NCBI GenBank assembly: GCA_020248905.1 | Contig: JADCGR010000004.1 | Location: 1 to 64,000 of the forward strand | Length of the DNA: 64,000 bases | Reading direction: 5' to 3' | Source: Curvibacter sp. | Lineage (GTDB): Bacteria; Pseudomonadota; Gammaproteobacteria; Burkholderiales; Burkholderiaceae_C | In this document: in pieces, positions 1-7,021 of the stretch | How the letters are laid out: each line of letters starts with the position of its first letter | Numbering within the stretch: the first letter of the stretch is position 1 | Notes under the pieces: generated by a model | The model's input: the letters and a program-made list of their open reading frames with translations, nothing else | Told to the model about the DNA's origin: nothing | Database searches by the model: none | Program-made: the position numbers and the translations under genes

Positions 1-131
1 CGCAGATTCCATGTCGGCACGGGACTACACAGATCCCACAACAGATGCCGGATATACGACTGCAGGCGCTTTACCCCTTGGTCCCCACTCGATCAGTCTC
101 TTGCACTTGTGGGGGAGTCCATATAGGAAGG

Positions 132-138
132 GTTAGGC
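132..138 (-). other. integron core site (R''-like) at the 3' end of the cassette gene
   Basis: On the minus strand this reads GCCTAAC, fitting the RYYYAAC inverse core of attC sites, and it overlaps the TAA stop of the gene. The following minus-strand bases CCTTCCTATATGGA could be the L'' arm. The rest of the attC would lie towards position 1, but no GTTRRRY partner is visible before the window edge. Confidence 0.45.
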
Positions 139-633
139 GTCTGCACGCCAAAGACCTTCCATCATCTTCGGATAGCTCACAGGCCTGAACGCCGTGAAGG
201 CGATGTCTCGGACGTTCCGGAAGTCGGACCAGAGCAGGCGACTGCCCCTGAGCCAGTTGGTGGGTTTCACTCGCTCTTGAATGCCTTGCAGTTCTTCTTG
301 CGTTGCCGCTCGCAGAGGACCAGCTGTGCCATAGAGGCGAACCCCTGGCGGCGAGCCGAAGCGGCCAGACCACAGCGACTTGAGCCAGAACCAAGAACCC
401 GTGTTGACTGCCATGAGGCACAGATTGGGATTGAGGTCCAGGTTCTGCGCAAGTGAGCTTGTGTACTGATCGAAGTAGTACCCCGTCAGATCATCTCGGA
501 GAAACACGGTGCCCACCGGTGTGACGTGCGGTGTGCCATCCGGTGACACCGACGCGATAGCGCAATGAATCGAGGACCTTTGCCCTTGACCCACAACGCG
601 CTTGACTTCTGACCAATGCCTCGCAAGTTCCAT
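133..633 (-). CDS. pyridoxamine 5'-phosphate oxidase-fold protein (cassette gene)
   Basis: A 166-residue protein with the FMN-binding split-barrel pattern of the pyridoxamine 5'-phosphate oxidase family: an N-terminal strand ending in SPDGTPHVTPVG, then a YYFDQYTSS segment and an NLCLMAVN strand. The substrate cannot be told; such proteins are general flavin or F420-type reductases or heme-binding proteins. The ATG at 633 follows a 5' leader starting at a GTTAGGC core site, and the TAA stop lies inside the matching GCCTAAC site, as in integron gene cassettes. Its GC content is visibly lower than that of psd next door, which supports recent transfer. No neighbour gives a metabolic context. Confidence 0.75.
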   Translation of the reverse strand: MELARHWSEVKRVVGQGQRSSIHCAIASVSPDGTPHVTPVGTVFLRDDLTGYYFDQYTSSLAQNLDLNPNLCLMAVNTGSWFWLKSLWSGRFGSPPGVRLYGTAGPLRAATQEELQGIQERVKPTNWLRGSRLLWSDFRNVRDIAFTAFRPVSYPKMMEGLWRADA

Positions 634-648
634 GGTTGTATTTCAGGC

Positions 649-667
649 GCCTAACGTGATATGGACC
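649..667 (-). other. integron core site (L'-R'-like) at the 5' end of the cassette gene
   Basis: On the minus strand this reads TCCATATCAC followed by GTTAGGC, fitting the GTTRRRY crossover core. The TCCATAT arm is complementary to the ATATGGA arm beyond the other end of the gene. The two arm-to-core distances (about 3 and 7 nt) are less even than in well-studied attC sites, which keeps confidence moderate. Confidence 0.45.
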
Positions 668-701
668 GCAAAGGTGCGGAATAACATGGAAATTTGTTCA
701 T
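651..701 (-). CDS. 16-codon leader ORF upstream of the cassette gene
   Basis: An ATG at 701 is preceded on the minus strand by GGGAG at suitable spacing. The frame gives MNKFPCYSAPLRSISR and stops at a TAG inside the GTTAGGC core. This resembles ORF-11 of class 1 integrons, a short translated ORF across attI that helps expression of the first cassette. It may instead be chance; no homology can be judged at this length. Confidence 0.25.
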   Translation of the reverse strand: MNKFPCYSAPLRSISR

Positions 702-750
702 CCTGAAGCTCCCTTGCTGAAAGCCAAGTGCTTGTTTCGTTTGAAGAATC

Positions 751-779
751 ACTATAGCGCAGGTCCGCGCTATGAACAA
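751..779 (-). promoter_or_regulatory. sigma70-type promoter reading into the cassette gene
   Basis: On the minus strand: TTGTTC, a 17-nt spacer, then TATAGT (4/6 and 5/6 matches to consensus). It points at the gene at 133-633 and would play the role of an integron Pc promoter. Confidence 0.5.
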
Positions 780-979
780 ACCGCGAAACCCCGCAAATGT
801 GCGGAATAACGTCGGCGCCCCTATTGAGTCTTCAGGCCAGACACGGGCGCAGGCGCTTGTCTGGACAGGGATTTTTCCGAACAGGCTGTGCCGGCGCGCA
901 AAATAACAAGCCGACAAACCCGCACTGTAACGGCGCCCGAGCGCCCCGCCAGCCGCCGGGCAGCGGCCCGGCCCGGCGC

Positions 980-1849
980 TCAAACCCGCCGCAGCAAAGC
1001 CTGCCCTGCCCTCACCTCCGCCCCCGTCGTGAGCCCACCAACGATCTCCATGCCCCGGGGCGCCAGCACCACGATGGTGGACCCGTGCTCGAACCAGCCC
1101 ATCTCCTGCCCGCGCTGCAGCGGCGCATGGCAGGGGATGACCTGCTCGCCCCGATAGCCGTGGTGCAGGTTGATGCCCAGGAAGTGCAGGCGCACGCTGG
1201 CCACCAGGATGGCTCCCACCGGCACCAGCGTGAGCCGCTGGCCTGTGGGTAGCGTGGCCTCGATCACGGCGCGGTCATTGCGGCAGTACAGGCTGGGCAC
1301 GCGCTTGAGTGCAATGGGGTTCACATTCCACATATCGCCCTCGATATGGGTCACGCGATGCACGGTGCAGTCGGTGGGCGCATGAAAGCGGTGGTACATG
1401 CTGGCGCGCAGACGCAGGGTGACGTAAGTGCCGCCCTGGTGTTGCCTGGCCAGTTCTGCGCTGCCCAGCAGTTGCGCCAGGCTGTAAGGCATGCCCTTGA
1501 TCTGCAACAGTTCGTCGCCCTCGATGCGGCCGTGCGCGCCCACGATGCCGTCGCTGGGGCTGCAGACGACTTGCGGGTCCGCATCAAAAGGCCGGGCGCC
1601 GTCTTTCAGCTCGCGCACAAAGCAGTCGTGCAGGCTGTCAAAGCGCTGCTTCTTGGCCTCGCTCAGATCCAGCCCGCCAAAGAACTTGAAGAGTGCGATG
1701 GACGCGTCGCGCACCAGCGGCTGGCGCACCTTGCTCAAGCGCCCCATGAAGCGCGTGAGCGCCACGCGCGGCAGGCGGTTGGTGAGCACGAAGTTGAGGG
1801 CTTCCTGCTGGAGCAGGCGGTGGAACAGGCTTGGGCGTCTGGATACCAT
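980..1849 (-). CDS. psd: phosphatidylserine decarboxylase-like proenzyme, divergent (HGST type)
   Basis: A 289-residue member of the PLP-independent, pyruvoyl-dependent Psd family, membrane-associated, converting phosphatidylserine to phosphatidylethanolamine. The catalytic set is visible: Asp100 in SPSDG, His156 in MYHRFH, and the self-cleavage motif HGST at 255-258, where Ser257 becomes the pyruvoyl group. Most bacterial Psd proteins have LGST there, so this is probably a second, divergent Psd and may act on another serine-type lipid. It is transcribed away from the aminotransferase at 1979. A triple Pho box sits just upstream, with CATAAA as a -10 element 8 nt beyond it, so the mRNA would begin within a few bases of the ATG. 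Family assignment is firm; the exact substrate is inference. Confidence 0.85.
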   Translation of the reverse strand: MVSRRPSLFHRLLQQEALNFVLTNRLPRVALTRFMGRLSKVRQPLVRDASIALFKFFGGLDLSEAKKQRFDSLHDCFVRELKDGARPFDADPQVVCSPSDGIVGAHGRIEGDELLQIKGMPYSLAQLLGSAELARQHQGGTYVTLRLRASMYHRFHAPTDCTVHRVTHIEGDMWNVNPIALKRVPSLYCRNDRAVIEATLPTGQRLTLVPVGAILVASVRLHFLGINLHHGYRGEQVIPCHAPLQRGQEMGWFEHGSTIVVLAPRGMEIVGGLTTGAEVRAGQALLRRV

Positions 1850-1871
1850 GCATCGAATTTATGAGCGGCGT

Positions 1872-1900
1872 GTGACGCTGGCACGACACCGTGATGACGC
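1872..1900 (-). promoter_or_regulatory. Pho box, three 11-bp-phased repeats, for psd
   Basis: Read on the minus strand: GCGTCAT-CACG-GTGTCGT-GCCA-GCGTCAC, three heptamers with the 4-nt spacing of PhoB sites. Eight nucleotides further on is CATAAA (-10). The same box, 8 nt, -10 geometry recurs before ppk and at 15251. Confidence 0.6.
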
Positions 1901-1905
1901 AACAA

Positions 1906-1934
1906 ACGTCACGGCTTTTTCACACGGGTGTCAA
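1906..1934 (+). promoter_or_regulatory. Pho box, three 11-bp-phased repeats, for the aminotransferase
   Basis: ACGTCAC-GGCT-TTTTCAC-ACGG-GTGTCAA, followed 10 nt later by TACAAA as a possible -10 element (1945-1950). It lies back to back with the psd site, 5 bp apart. The possible GTG start at 1928 falls inside it, which argues for the ATG at 1979. Confidence 0.6.
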
Positions 1935-1978
1935 ACGCCAGGCCTACAAAGAGCACTGTCCTCTCTCTGAAAGACCTC

Positions 1979-3634
1979 ATGGTTGATGAACTCGCATGGA
2001 CGGCCGGCCTGCTGGGCGCAGCTGCGGTGGCATTGCCAAAAGCCAGGCAGCGGCTGGAGCTTTCGCGTGCCAAGCATCCCTCGCTGACCGGCCACTCGCG
2101 CATGGCCAAGCGGCTCGCGCGCTGGCTGCCGGGCTATGCCTACGATGAGGCGCACTTTTTCAACAGCGATGGCGCGCCCCAAGCCGTGGCGCAGCAGCGC
2201 CATGCCGGGTTCTTTGCGCTGGCGGGCCGCCTGCAGGCCGCAGCGCCGAAGTCCATCGCGCTCACCAAGGAGATGCGCGACGGCATTCCGGACCTGCGCT
2301 TCACGGGCGCCTACCGTGTGCCTTTCCAGTACAGCCCCTTGGTGCGCCAGCACCTGGCCACCGGGGCCTTCGTGCAGTCCGCCGGCGGGGTGAAGGTGAG
2401 CGATCTGGACGGCAATACCTACTACGACCTCACCGGCTCCTACGGGGTGAACGTGCTCGGCGTGGACTTCTACCGCCAGACCATGGCCGCAGGTGCTGCG
2501 CTGACGCAGGAGCTGGGCCTGGTGCTGGGCTCGCTGCACCCCTGCGTGGCCGACAACGTGAAACGCCTGCAGGCCATCAGTGGCCAGGATGATGTGAGCT
2601 TCCACATGAGCGGCACCGAGGCCGTGATGCAGGCCGTGCGTCTGGCGCGCTACCACACGCGCAGGAAGTATCTGGTGCGCTTCTCCGGCGCCTACCACGG
2701 CTGGTGGGAAGACGTGCAGCCCGGCCCCGGCAACCCCCTGCCCCCGCGCGAGACCTACACCCTGCGCGACATGCACGAGGCCAGCCTCAAGGTGTTGCGC
2801 ACCCGCCGTGACATTGCCTGCGTGCTCGTCAACCCGCTGCAGGCCCTGCACCCCAACCGGAACGCTCCGGGAGATTCGACCCTGCTCGACAGCAGCCGCA
2901 CCGCCCACTACGACCGCGCCGCCTACACGGCCTGGCTGCAGCAGTTGCGCGAGGTCTGCACCGAACGCGGCATCGTGCTGATCTTTGACGAGGTGTTCCT
3001 CGGATTCCGCTTGGCCAAAGGGGGCGCACAGGAGTACTTTGGCGTCCAGGCCGATCTGGTCACCTATGGCAAGACCCTGGGCGGGGGCTTTCCTGTGGGC
3101 GTGGTGTGTGGCAGGCGTGCGCTGATGCAGCGTTTTCGAGAAGACAAGCCGGCCGATCTGTGCTTTGCGCGGGGCACGTTCAAGGAACACCCTTATGTGA
3201 TGGGCGCAATGAACGCCTTCCTGCGCAGCCTGGAGCAGCCCGAAGTCGCACGCTTGTACGAGAACCTCGACGCCATCTGGGACGCGCGACGCGAGGCTTT
3301 CAACGCCCGTATGCACGCCGAAGGCCTGCCGGTGCAGGCGGCCAATATGCAGAGCGTCTGGACGCTCAACTACACCCAGCCCGCGCGCTACAACTGGATG
3401 TACCAGTACTACCTGCGCGACGCCGGGCTGGCCCTGAGCTGGGTGGGCACGGGCCGTTTCATCTTCAGCCTCAACTACACCGAGGCCGATTTCCAGGCCG
3501 TGCTGGAACGCTGCGTGCAGGCCGCGCGCCGCATGCAGCAGGACGGCTGGTGGTGGGGCTCGCCCGAGTTGAGCAACCGGGCCATCAAGCGCACCGTGCT
3601 GCGCGAGACCTTGCGCAAGCTGCTTGGCCGCTGA
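1979..3634 (+). CDS. class-III (GSA-aminomutase-like) PLP aminotransferase with N-terminal extension
   Basis: About 551 residues. Residues 1-105 are an extension not found in ordinary class-III enzymes: a hydrophobic stretch (WTAGLLGAAAVAL), then a basic segment and an acidic-aromatic motif (GYAYDEAHFF). The catalytic domain follows, with SGTEA (211-215, phosphate cup), AYHGW (from 238), FDEV (Asp337, ring nitrogen) and GKTLGGG with the PLP Lys at 365. Closest in pattern to glutamate-1-semialdehyde 2,1-aminomutase, but hemL is normally about 430 residues and stands alone. It shares a back-to-back Pho control region with psd, which suggests a lipid or head-group role under phosphate starvation. 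The true amino acceptor is unknown. A GTG at 1928 is rejected because it lies within the Pho box. Confidence 0.8.
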   Translation: MVDELAWTAGLLGAAAVALPKARQRLELSRAKHPSLTGHSRMAKRLARWLPGYAYDEAHFFNSDGAPQAVAQQRHAGFFALAGRLQAAAPKSIALTKEMRDGIPDLRFTGAYRVPFQYSPLVRQHLATGAFVQSAGGVKVSDLDGNTYYDLTGSYGVNVLGVDFYRQTMAAGAALTQELGLVLGSLHPCVADNVKRLQAISGQDDVSFHMSGTEAVMQAVRLARYHTRRKYLVRFSGAYHGWWEDVQPGPGNPLPPRETYTLRDMHEASLKVLRTRRDIACVLVNPLQALHPNRNAPGDSTLLDSSRTAHYDRAAYTAWLQQLREVCTERGIVLIFDEVFLGFRLAKGGAQEYFGVQADLVTYGKTLGGGFPVGVVCGRRALMQRFREDKPADLCFARGTFKEHPYVMGAMNAFLRSLEQPEVARLYENLDAIWDARREAFNARMHAEGLPVQAANMQSVWTLNYTQPARYNWMYQYYLRDAGLALSWVGTGRFIFSLNYTEADFQAVLERCVQAARRMQQDGWWWGSPELSNRAIKRTVLRETLRKLLGR

Positions 3635-3649
3635 GACCGCGTTGGCAAT

Positions 3650-3684
3650 GAAAAAGGGCCCCGGTTTTCCGGGGCCCTTTTCTT
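3650..3684. terminator. bidirectional rho-independent terminator
   Basis: Perfect inverted repeat AAAAGGGCCCCGG / CCGGGGCCCTTTT with a TTTT loop, A-run before and T-run after. It sits between the convergent ends of the aminotransferase and the membrane-protein gene and can serve both. Confidence 0.93.
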
Positions 3685-3689
3685 GAGGG

Positions 3690-4349
3690 TCAGCCTTGCT
3701 GGCGGGCGAGTTCGGCGGCCAGTTCGGCCTCGTGCCGGGCCCGCTCGGCCTGCAGTTGCTCGGGTGCGGCGATCAGCTCGCCCTTGAGCAGGTACAGAGG
3801 CGACTTCCAGTAGAGCAGGATGTCGTGGAAGGGATCGGTGATGATCTTGGTGGCCCAGACGATGCCCGTGCCCAGGCTTTGTGTCAGCGCGAGTTGCAAC
3901 ACACGGAAGACCAGCCCGCCCACACCCAGCCACAACCAGAGCCAGCCCACATTGAGCACATAGCCGCTGGGCTGATCGTGCGCCTCCAGCAGGCCAAAGA
4001 AGTCGGGCTGCAGCCACAGCACCACGGGCAGGCCGGCCCAGACGGCCATGAGCACCACCTTGCGCTGCAGGTTGTAGCCCACCTTGATTTCTTCCTTGTA
4101 CTCGTGCGTGGCCTGGTTCACCTCGTCGTAGCCCTTGGGCTCGAAGAAGAAGTGACCCGACTGGCGCGAGACCATGGAGATCAGCCAGGCGATGAGCGCG
4201 GCCACCGGCGGGTTGATGAAAAGGAAAACGTAGGCCACGAGGAAAGAGGTGGCGCTGAGCAGGTGCAGCGACTGGTTGATGCGGCTGTGGTGGTAGTAGC
4301 GGTGGTCGTCCCAGCGCTGGACCTTGAGGGCGTGCAGAAATGAACTCAC
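3690..4349 (-). CDS. polytopic membrane protein with His motifs (Mpo1/DUF962-like pattern)
   Basis: About 219 residues from a GTG at 4349, chosen because AAGGAG lies 5 nt before it; an ATG 18 codons upstream lacks such a site. Four hydrophobic segments can be seen (about residues 30-60, 80-100, 115-140, and a weaker one). Conserved-looking polar motifs are HHSRINQSLH (20-29), GHFFFE (65-70), a charged THEYKEEIKVGY stretch, and DPFHDILLYW near the C-terminus. The N-x3-H and GHxxxE pair resembles DUF962/Mpo1 proteins, iron-dependent fatty-acid alpha-dioxygenases of membranes; this resemblance is by eye and weak. A near-perfect Pho box lies upstream at 4418-4435. Role in membrane lipid metabolism is inferred from context only. 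Confidence 0.6.
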   Translation of the reverse strand: MSSFLHALKVQRWDDHRYYHHSRINQSLHLLSATSFLVAYVFLFINPPVAALIAWLISMVSRQSGHFFFEPKGYDEVNQATHEYKEEIKVGYNLQRKVVLMAVWAGLPVVLWLQPDFFGLLEAHDQPSGYVLNVGWLWLWLGVGGLVFRVLQLALTQSLGTGIVWATKIITDPFHDILLYWKSPLYLLKGELIAAPEQLQAERARHEAELAAELARQQG

Positions 4350-4417
4350 GAAGGCTCCTTGATGTGATACCGGTTCGAGGCGCAGGTCTGCGCCTGGGGG
4401 CATGCTCGGTGGTGCGC

Positions 4418-4435
4418 ATGAAAGCTCCGTGACAG
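4418..4435 (-). promoter_or_regulatory. Pho box for the membrane-protein gene
   Basis: Minus strand: CTGTCAC-GGAG-CTTTCAT, two heptamers with 4-nt spacing, close to the PhoB consensus. No good -10 hexamer was found at the expected distance. It lies 69 bp before the GTG start. Confidence 0.6.
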
Positions 4436-4443
4436 CGCCACAC

Positions 4444-4461
4444 CTGTCACCAAAATTTCAT
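4444..4461 (+). promoter_or_regulatory. possible Pho box for the glycosyltransferase
   Basis: CTGTCAC-CAAA-ATTTCAT: the first heptamer matches very well, the second at 5 of 7. It lies 66 bp before the ATG and only 8 bp from the opposite-facing site at 4418-4435, giving a second divergent Pho pair. A second weaker candidate, TTGTCAT-CGAA-CTGAGAC, lies at 4487-4504. Confidence 0.45.
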
Positions 4462-4526
4462 GACACAACACAACAGCGGCCCGGCCTTGTCATCGAACTG
4501 AGACAAACCCTGCGCAAGATGGGGGT

Positions 4527-5759
4527 ATGAAACCCGACACCACCGATCTGCTGGTCGAAGACCTGCCCGCCGCGCAGACCCATCTGCGCATTGCCGTCGT
4601 GACCGAGACCTACCCGCCCGAGGTCAATGGCGTGGCGCTGACGCTGCAGCGCGTGGTGCAGGGCCTGCGCGAGCTGGGCCATCACGTGCAGCTGGTGCGC
4701 CCGCGCCAGGCCGCCGACGCCGCCAGCCCTGCCAGCGGCCAGGACGTACTGATGCGCGGCATGGCTATTCCGCGCTACCCGCATCTGCAGCTGGGCCTGC
4801 CTTCGCGCCGGCAGCTGCAGCCCTTGTGGACCCTGCACCGGCCGGACCTGGTGCACATTGCCACTGAAGGCCCGCTGGGCTGGTCGGCGCTGCGCGTGGC
4901 GCGCAAGCTGCGCATCCCGGTCACCTCGGACTTCCGCACGAACTTCCATGCCTACAGCAGTCACTACGGCATGGGCTGGCTGAGCAAGCCCATCATGGCC
5001 TATCTGCGCCGCTTTCATAACCAGACGCTGACCACCATGGTGCCCACGCGTGGCCTGGCCGAACGCCTGACTGCGGCCGGCTTCGAGCGTCTGCAGGTGG
5101 TGGCACGCGGTGTGGATCTGGGCGTGTTCAACCCGGCGCTGCGCGACGAGGCCCTGCGCGTGAGCTGGGGTGCGAGCCCTGCTACGCCGGTCCTGATGTG
5201 CGTAGGCCGGCTGGCCAAGGAGAAGAACCTGCCCCTGCTGGTGCGCGCCTACGCCCAGGCGCGGCTGCAGCGCCCGGACCTCAAGCTCGTGCTGGTGGGC
5301 GACGGCCCGCAGCGCGCCGAGTTGCAGGCCCTGGCGCCTGACGCCATCTTCACCGGTCAGCTCGACCGGCAGGACCTGGCCCGCCATTACGCCAGTGCCG
5401 ACATCTTCGGTTTTCCCAGCCAGACCGAGACCTTTGGCAATGTAGTGCTGGAGGCCATGGCCAGCGGGCTTGCCGTCGTGGCCTATGACTACGCCGCCGC
5501 CTCGGAGAACATCGAACACGGCCAGACGGGCCTGCTGGTGCCCATGGACGACGAAACCACCTTTGTGCGCGAGCTGGTGGCGCTGGCACAAAGCGACACG
5601 CAGTGCGCAGCGCTACGCGCCAACGCACGCGGAGCAGCCCGCGCCTGCGACTGGAGCGGCATCGTGGTGCAGATCGAGACCGTGATGAAAATGGCTGTGG
5701 CAGCGCAGGGCGCGACCCCGCCCCAGGCCCTACCGCTTGCTGCGCAGCAGGTGGCCTGA
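4527..5759 (+). CDS. GT4-family glycosyltransferase, candidate diacylglycerol glycosyltransferase
   Basis: A 410-residue GT-B fold enzyme. The N-terminal domain opens with VVTETYPPEVNGVA, the acceptor-side glycine-rich loop shared with SqdX, Agt and MgtA-type glycolipid or mannosyl transferases. The C-terminal donor domain carries GRLAKEKNLPLL and the E-x7-E motif at Glu301/Glu309 (TETFGNVVLEA). In PlcP-Agt systems a related enzyme adds glucose or glucuronate to diacylglycerol to make phosphorus-free lipids. A PlcP-type gene, UDP-glucose dehydrogenase and Pho boxes nearby fit that job. Donor and acceptor are inferred, not shown. Its 3' end overlaps that of the convergent LplT-like gene by 30 bp. 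Confidence 0.8.
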   Translation: MKPDTTDLLVEDLPAAQTHLRIAVVTETYPPEVNGVALTLQRVVQGLRELGHHVQLVRPRQAADAASPASGQDVLMRGMAIPRYPHLQLGLPSRRQLQPLWTLHRPDLVHIATEGPLGWSALRVARKLRIPVTSDFRTNFHAYSSHYGMGWLSKPIMAYLRRFHNQTLTTMVPTRGLAERLTAAGFERLQVVARGVDLGVFNPALRDEALRVSWGASPATPVLMCVGRLAKEKNLPLLVRAYAQARLQRPDLKLVLVGDGPQRAELQALAPDAIFTGQLDRQDLARHYASADIFGFPSQTETFGNVVLEAMASGLAVVAYDYAAASENIEHGQTGLLVPMDDETTFVRELVALAQSDTQCAALRANARGAARACDWSGIVVQIETVMKMAVAAQGATPPQALPLAAQQVA

Positions 5760-7016
5760 GAGCAGGCGCCAGACCGCGCGAGGCCGACGCCGCAGCACGA
5801 TGCGGCCCACAAAAGCCGCCAGGCCCAGGCCGGCCAGCAGAAACACGGCCTGCACCGGCACGTCCAGGGCCAGCAGCGCGGTGTACAGGCCCAAGGCCAA
5901 CAGCACGCTGAAATTCTCATTGAAGCCCTGCACGGCGATGGACTGCCCCGCCGTCAGTAGCCGGTGGCCGCGATGCTGCAGCAGCGCGTTCATGGGCACC
6001 ACCAGCATGCCGCCCAGTGCCCCCACCAGCAGCAGCACGGGCGCGGCGCCGCGCCAGTCGTGGATGAACAGCACCGCCGGCATGAGCACGCCCATGAGCA
6101 CCCCAAGCGGCAGCACCGCCGTGGCCTGGCGCAGACGCAGCCGGCTGGCCACCAGCACCGCACCGGCGACCACCCCGAGCCCAACAATGCCCTGCAAATA
6201 GGCCGCCCGATCCAGGCCCAGGCCGAGGCTCTGCACGGCCCACAGAAGCACGGCAAACTGCAGCATGGCGCCCGCACCCCAGAACACCGTGGTCACAGCG
6301 AGCGACACACCGCCACTGCGGTCGCGCCAGAGCCGTGCATTGGCATGCCGGAAACCCGCCAGCAATTGCTGCGGATGAAAGGACCGCGCGGCATAACGCG
6401 CACCACTGGGTACGATGCGCAGATTGCACAGGGCCGAGAGGCTGTAGAGCACAGCGACCGCTGCGAAGGAGGCGTTGAGCACTGGCGTGGAAGCGGCGGC
6501 CGATAGCGGCCACAGCGCACCAGCCCAGGCGGCGGCAGCCGAGCCCAGCCACAGCGGCGCGACGAGCAGGCCGCCAAGCACCGTGCCCAGCAGCACCGAC
6601 AGCACCACCGTCGACTCGACCCAGCCATTGGCGGCCACCAGCGCTGCGGGAGGCACGCTTTCGGTGAGCAGCCCGTATTTGGCTGGTGCGTAGGCCGAGG
6701 CGCCCAGCCCCACCAGCGCAAAGGCCAGCAGGGGATGCACGCCCGCAAGCAGGGCCAGTGCACCCGCGAGCTTGAGGGCGTTCATCCAGGCCATCAGGCG
6801 GCGCTTGCACAACGCATCAGCGAGCGTGGCGATGAAGGGCGCCAGTAGCACATAAGAAAGCGTGAAGCTGAACTTGAGCAGCGGCGCCCACCACAGGGGC
6901 GCGCCCAGCACCTGCAGATGCGCGATGGTGACGATGAGCAGAGCGTTGTCCGCCAGCGCTGAAAGAAACTGCGCGGCCATGAGCCAGCCAAAGCCGGCCG
7001 GCAGGCGCCCGGACAT
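5730..7016 (-). CDS. lplT: LplT-like lysophospholipid transporter (MFS)
   Basis: About 428 residues, twelve hydrophobic segments. The N-terminal signature (FLSALADNALLIVTIAHLQ, then PFIATLADALCKRR and YAPAKYGLLTESVP) is typical of LplT, which flips lysophospholipids across the inner membrane for re-acylation by Aas in E. coli. No aas is in the window. The ATG at 7016 starts 6 nt after the ugd stop, so the two genes form an operon and only the start within this frame fits; longer upstream readings run through ugd. Placement with ugd and the glycosyltransferase suggests it helps move lipid intermediates during remodelling, which is inference. Confidence 0.8.
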   Translation of the reverse strand: MSGRLPAGFGWLMAAQFLSALADNALLIVTIAHLQVLGAPLWWAPLLKFSFTLSYVLLAPFIATLADALCKRRLMAWMNALKLAGALALLAGVHPLLAFALVGLGASAYAPAKYGLLTESVPPAALVAANGWVESTVVLSVLLGTVLGGLLVAPLWLGSAAAAWAGALWPLSAAASTPVLNASFAAVAVLYSLSALCNLRIVPSGARYAARSFHPQQLLAGFRHANARLWRDRSGGVSLAVTTVFWGAGAMLQFAVLLWAVQSLGLGLDRAAYLQGIVGLGVVAGAVLVASRLRLRQATAVLPLGVLMGVLMPAVLFIHDWRGAAPVLLLVGALGGMLVVPMNALLQHRGHRLLTAGQSIAVQGFNENFSVLLALGLYTALLALDVPVQAVFLLAGLGLAAFVGRIVLRRRPRAVWRLLSGHLLRSKR

Positions 7017-7021
7017 CGGCC

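Larger units (their letters stand above)
634..979. other. gene-free stretch with a duplicated 20-bp motif
   Basis: Contains the motif CCGCAAANGTGCGGAATAAC twice, at 666-685 and 791-810, exactly 125 bp apart. Each copy holds a small hairpin (CCGCA/TGCGG). A further inverted repeat CCAGACA...TGTCTGG spans about 838-863. There is no integrase gene, although the arrangement (promoter, paired repeats, core site, gene) recalls an attI region. Confidence 0.5.

Noticed and set aside
651-983. 110-codon minus-strand frame between psd and the cassette gene
   Set aside because: Crosses both repeats and the promoter, and shows no family features; only its last 16 codons have a ribosome-binding site.
1928-1978. 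GTG at 1928 as the aminotransferase start
   Set aside because: It lies inside the Pho-box repeats and has no ribosome-binding site; the ATG at 1979 fits better.
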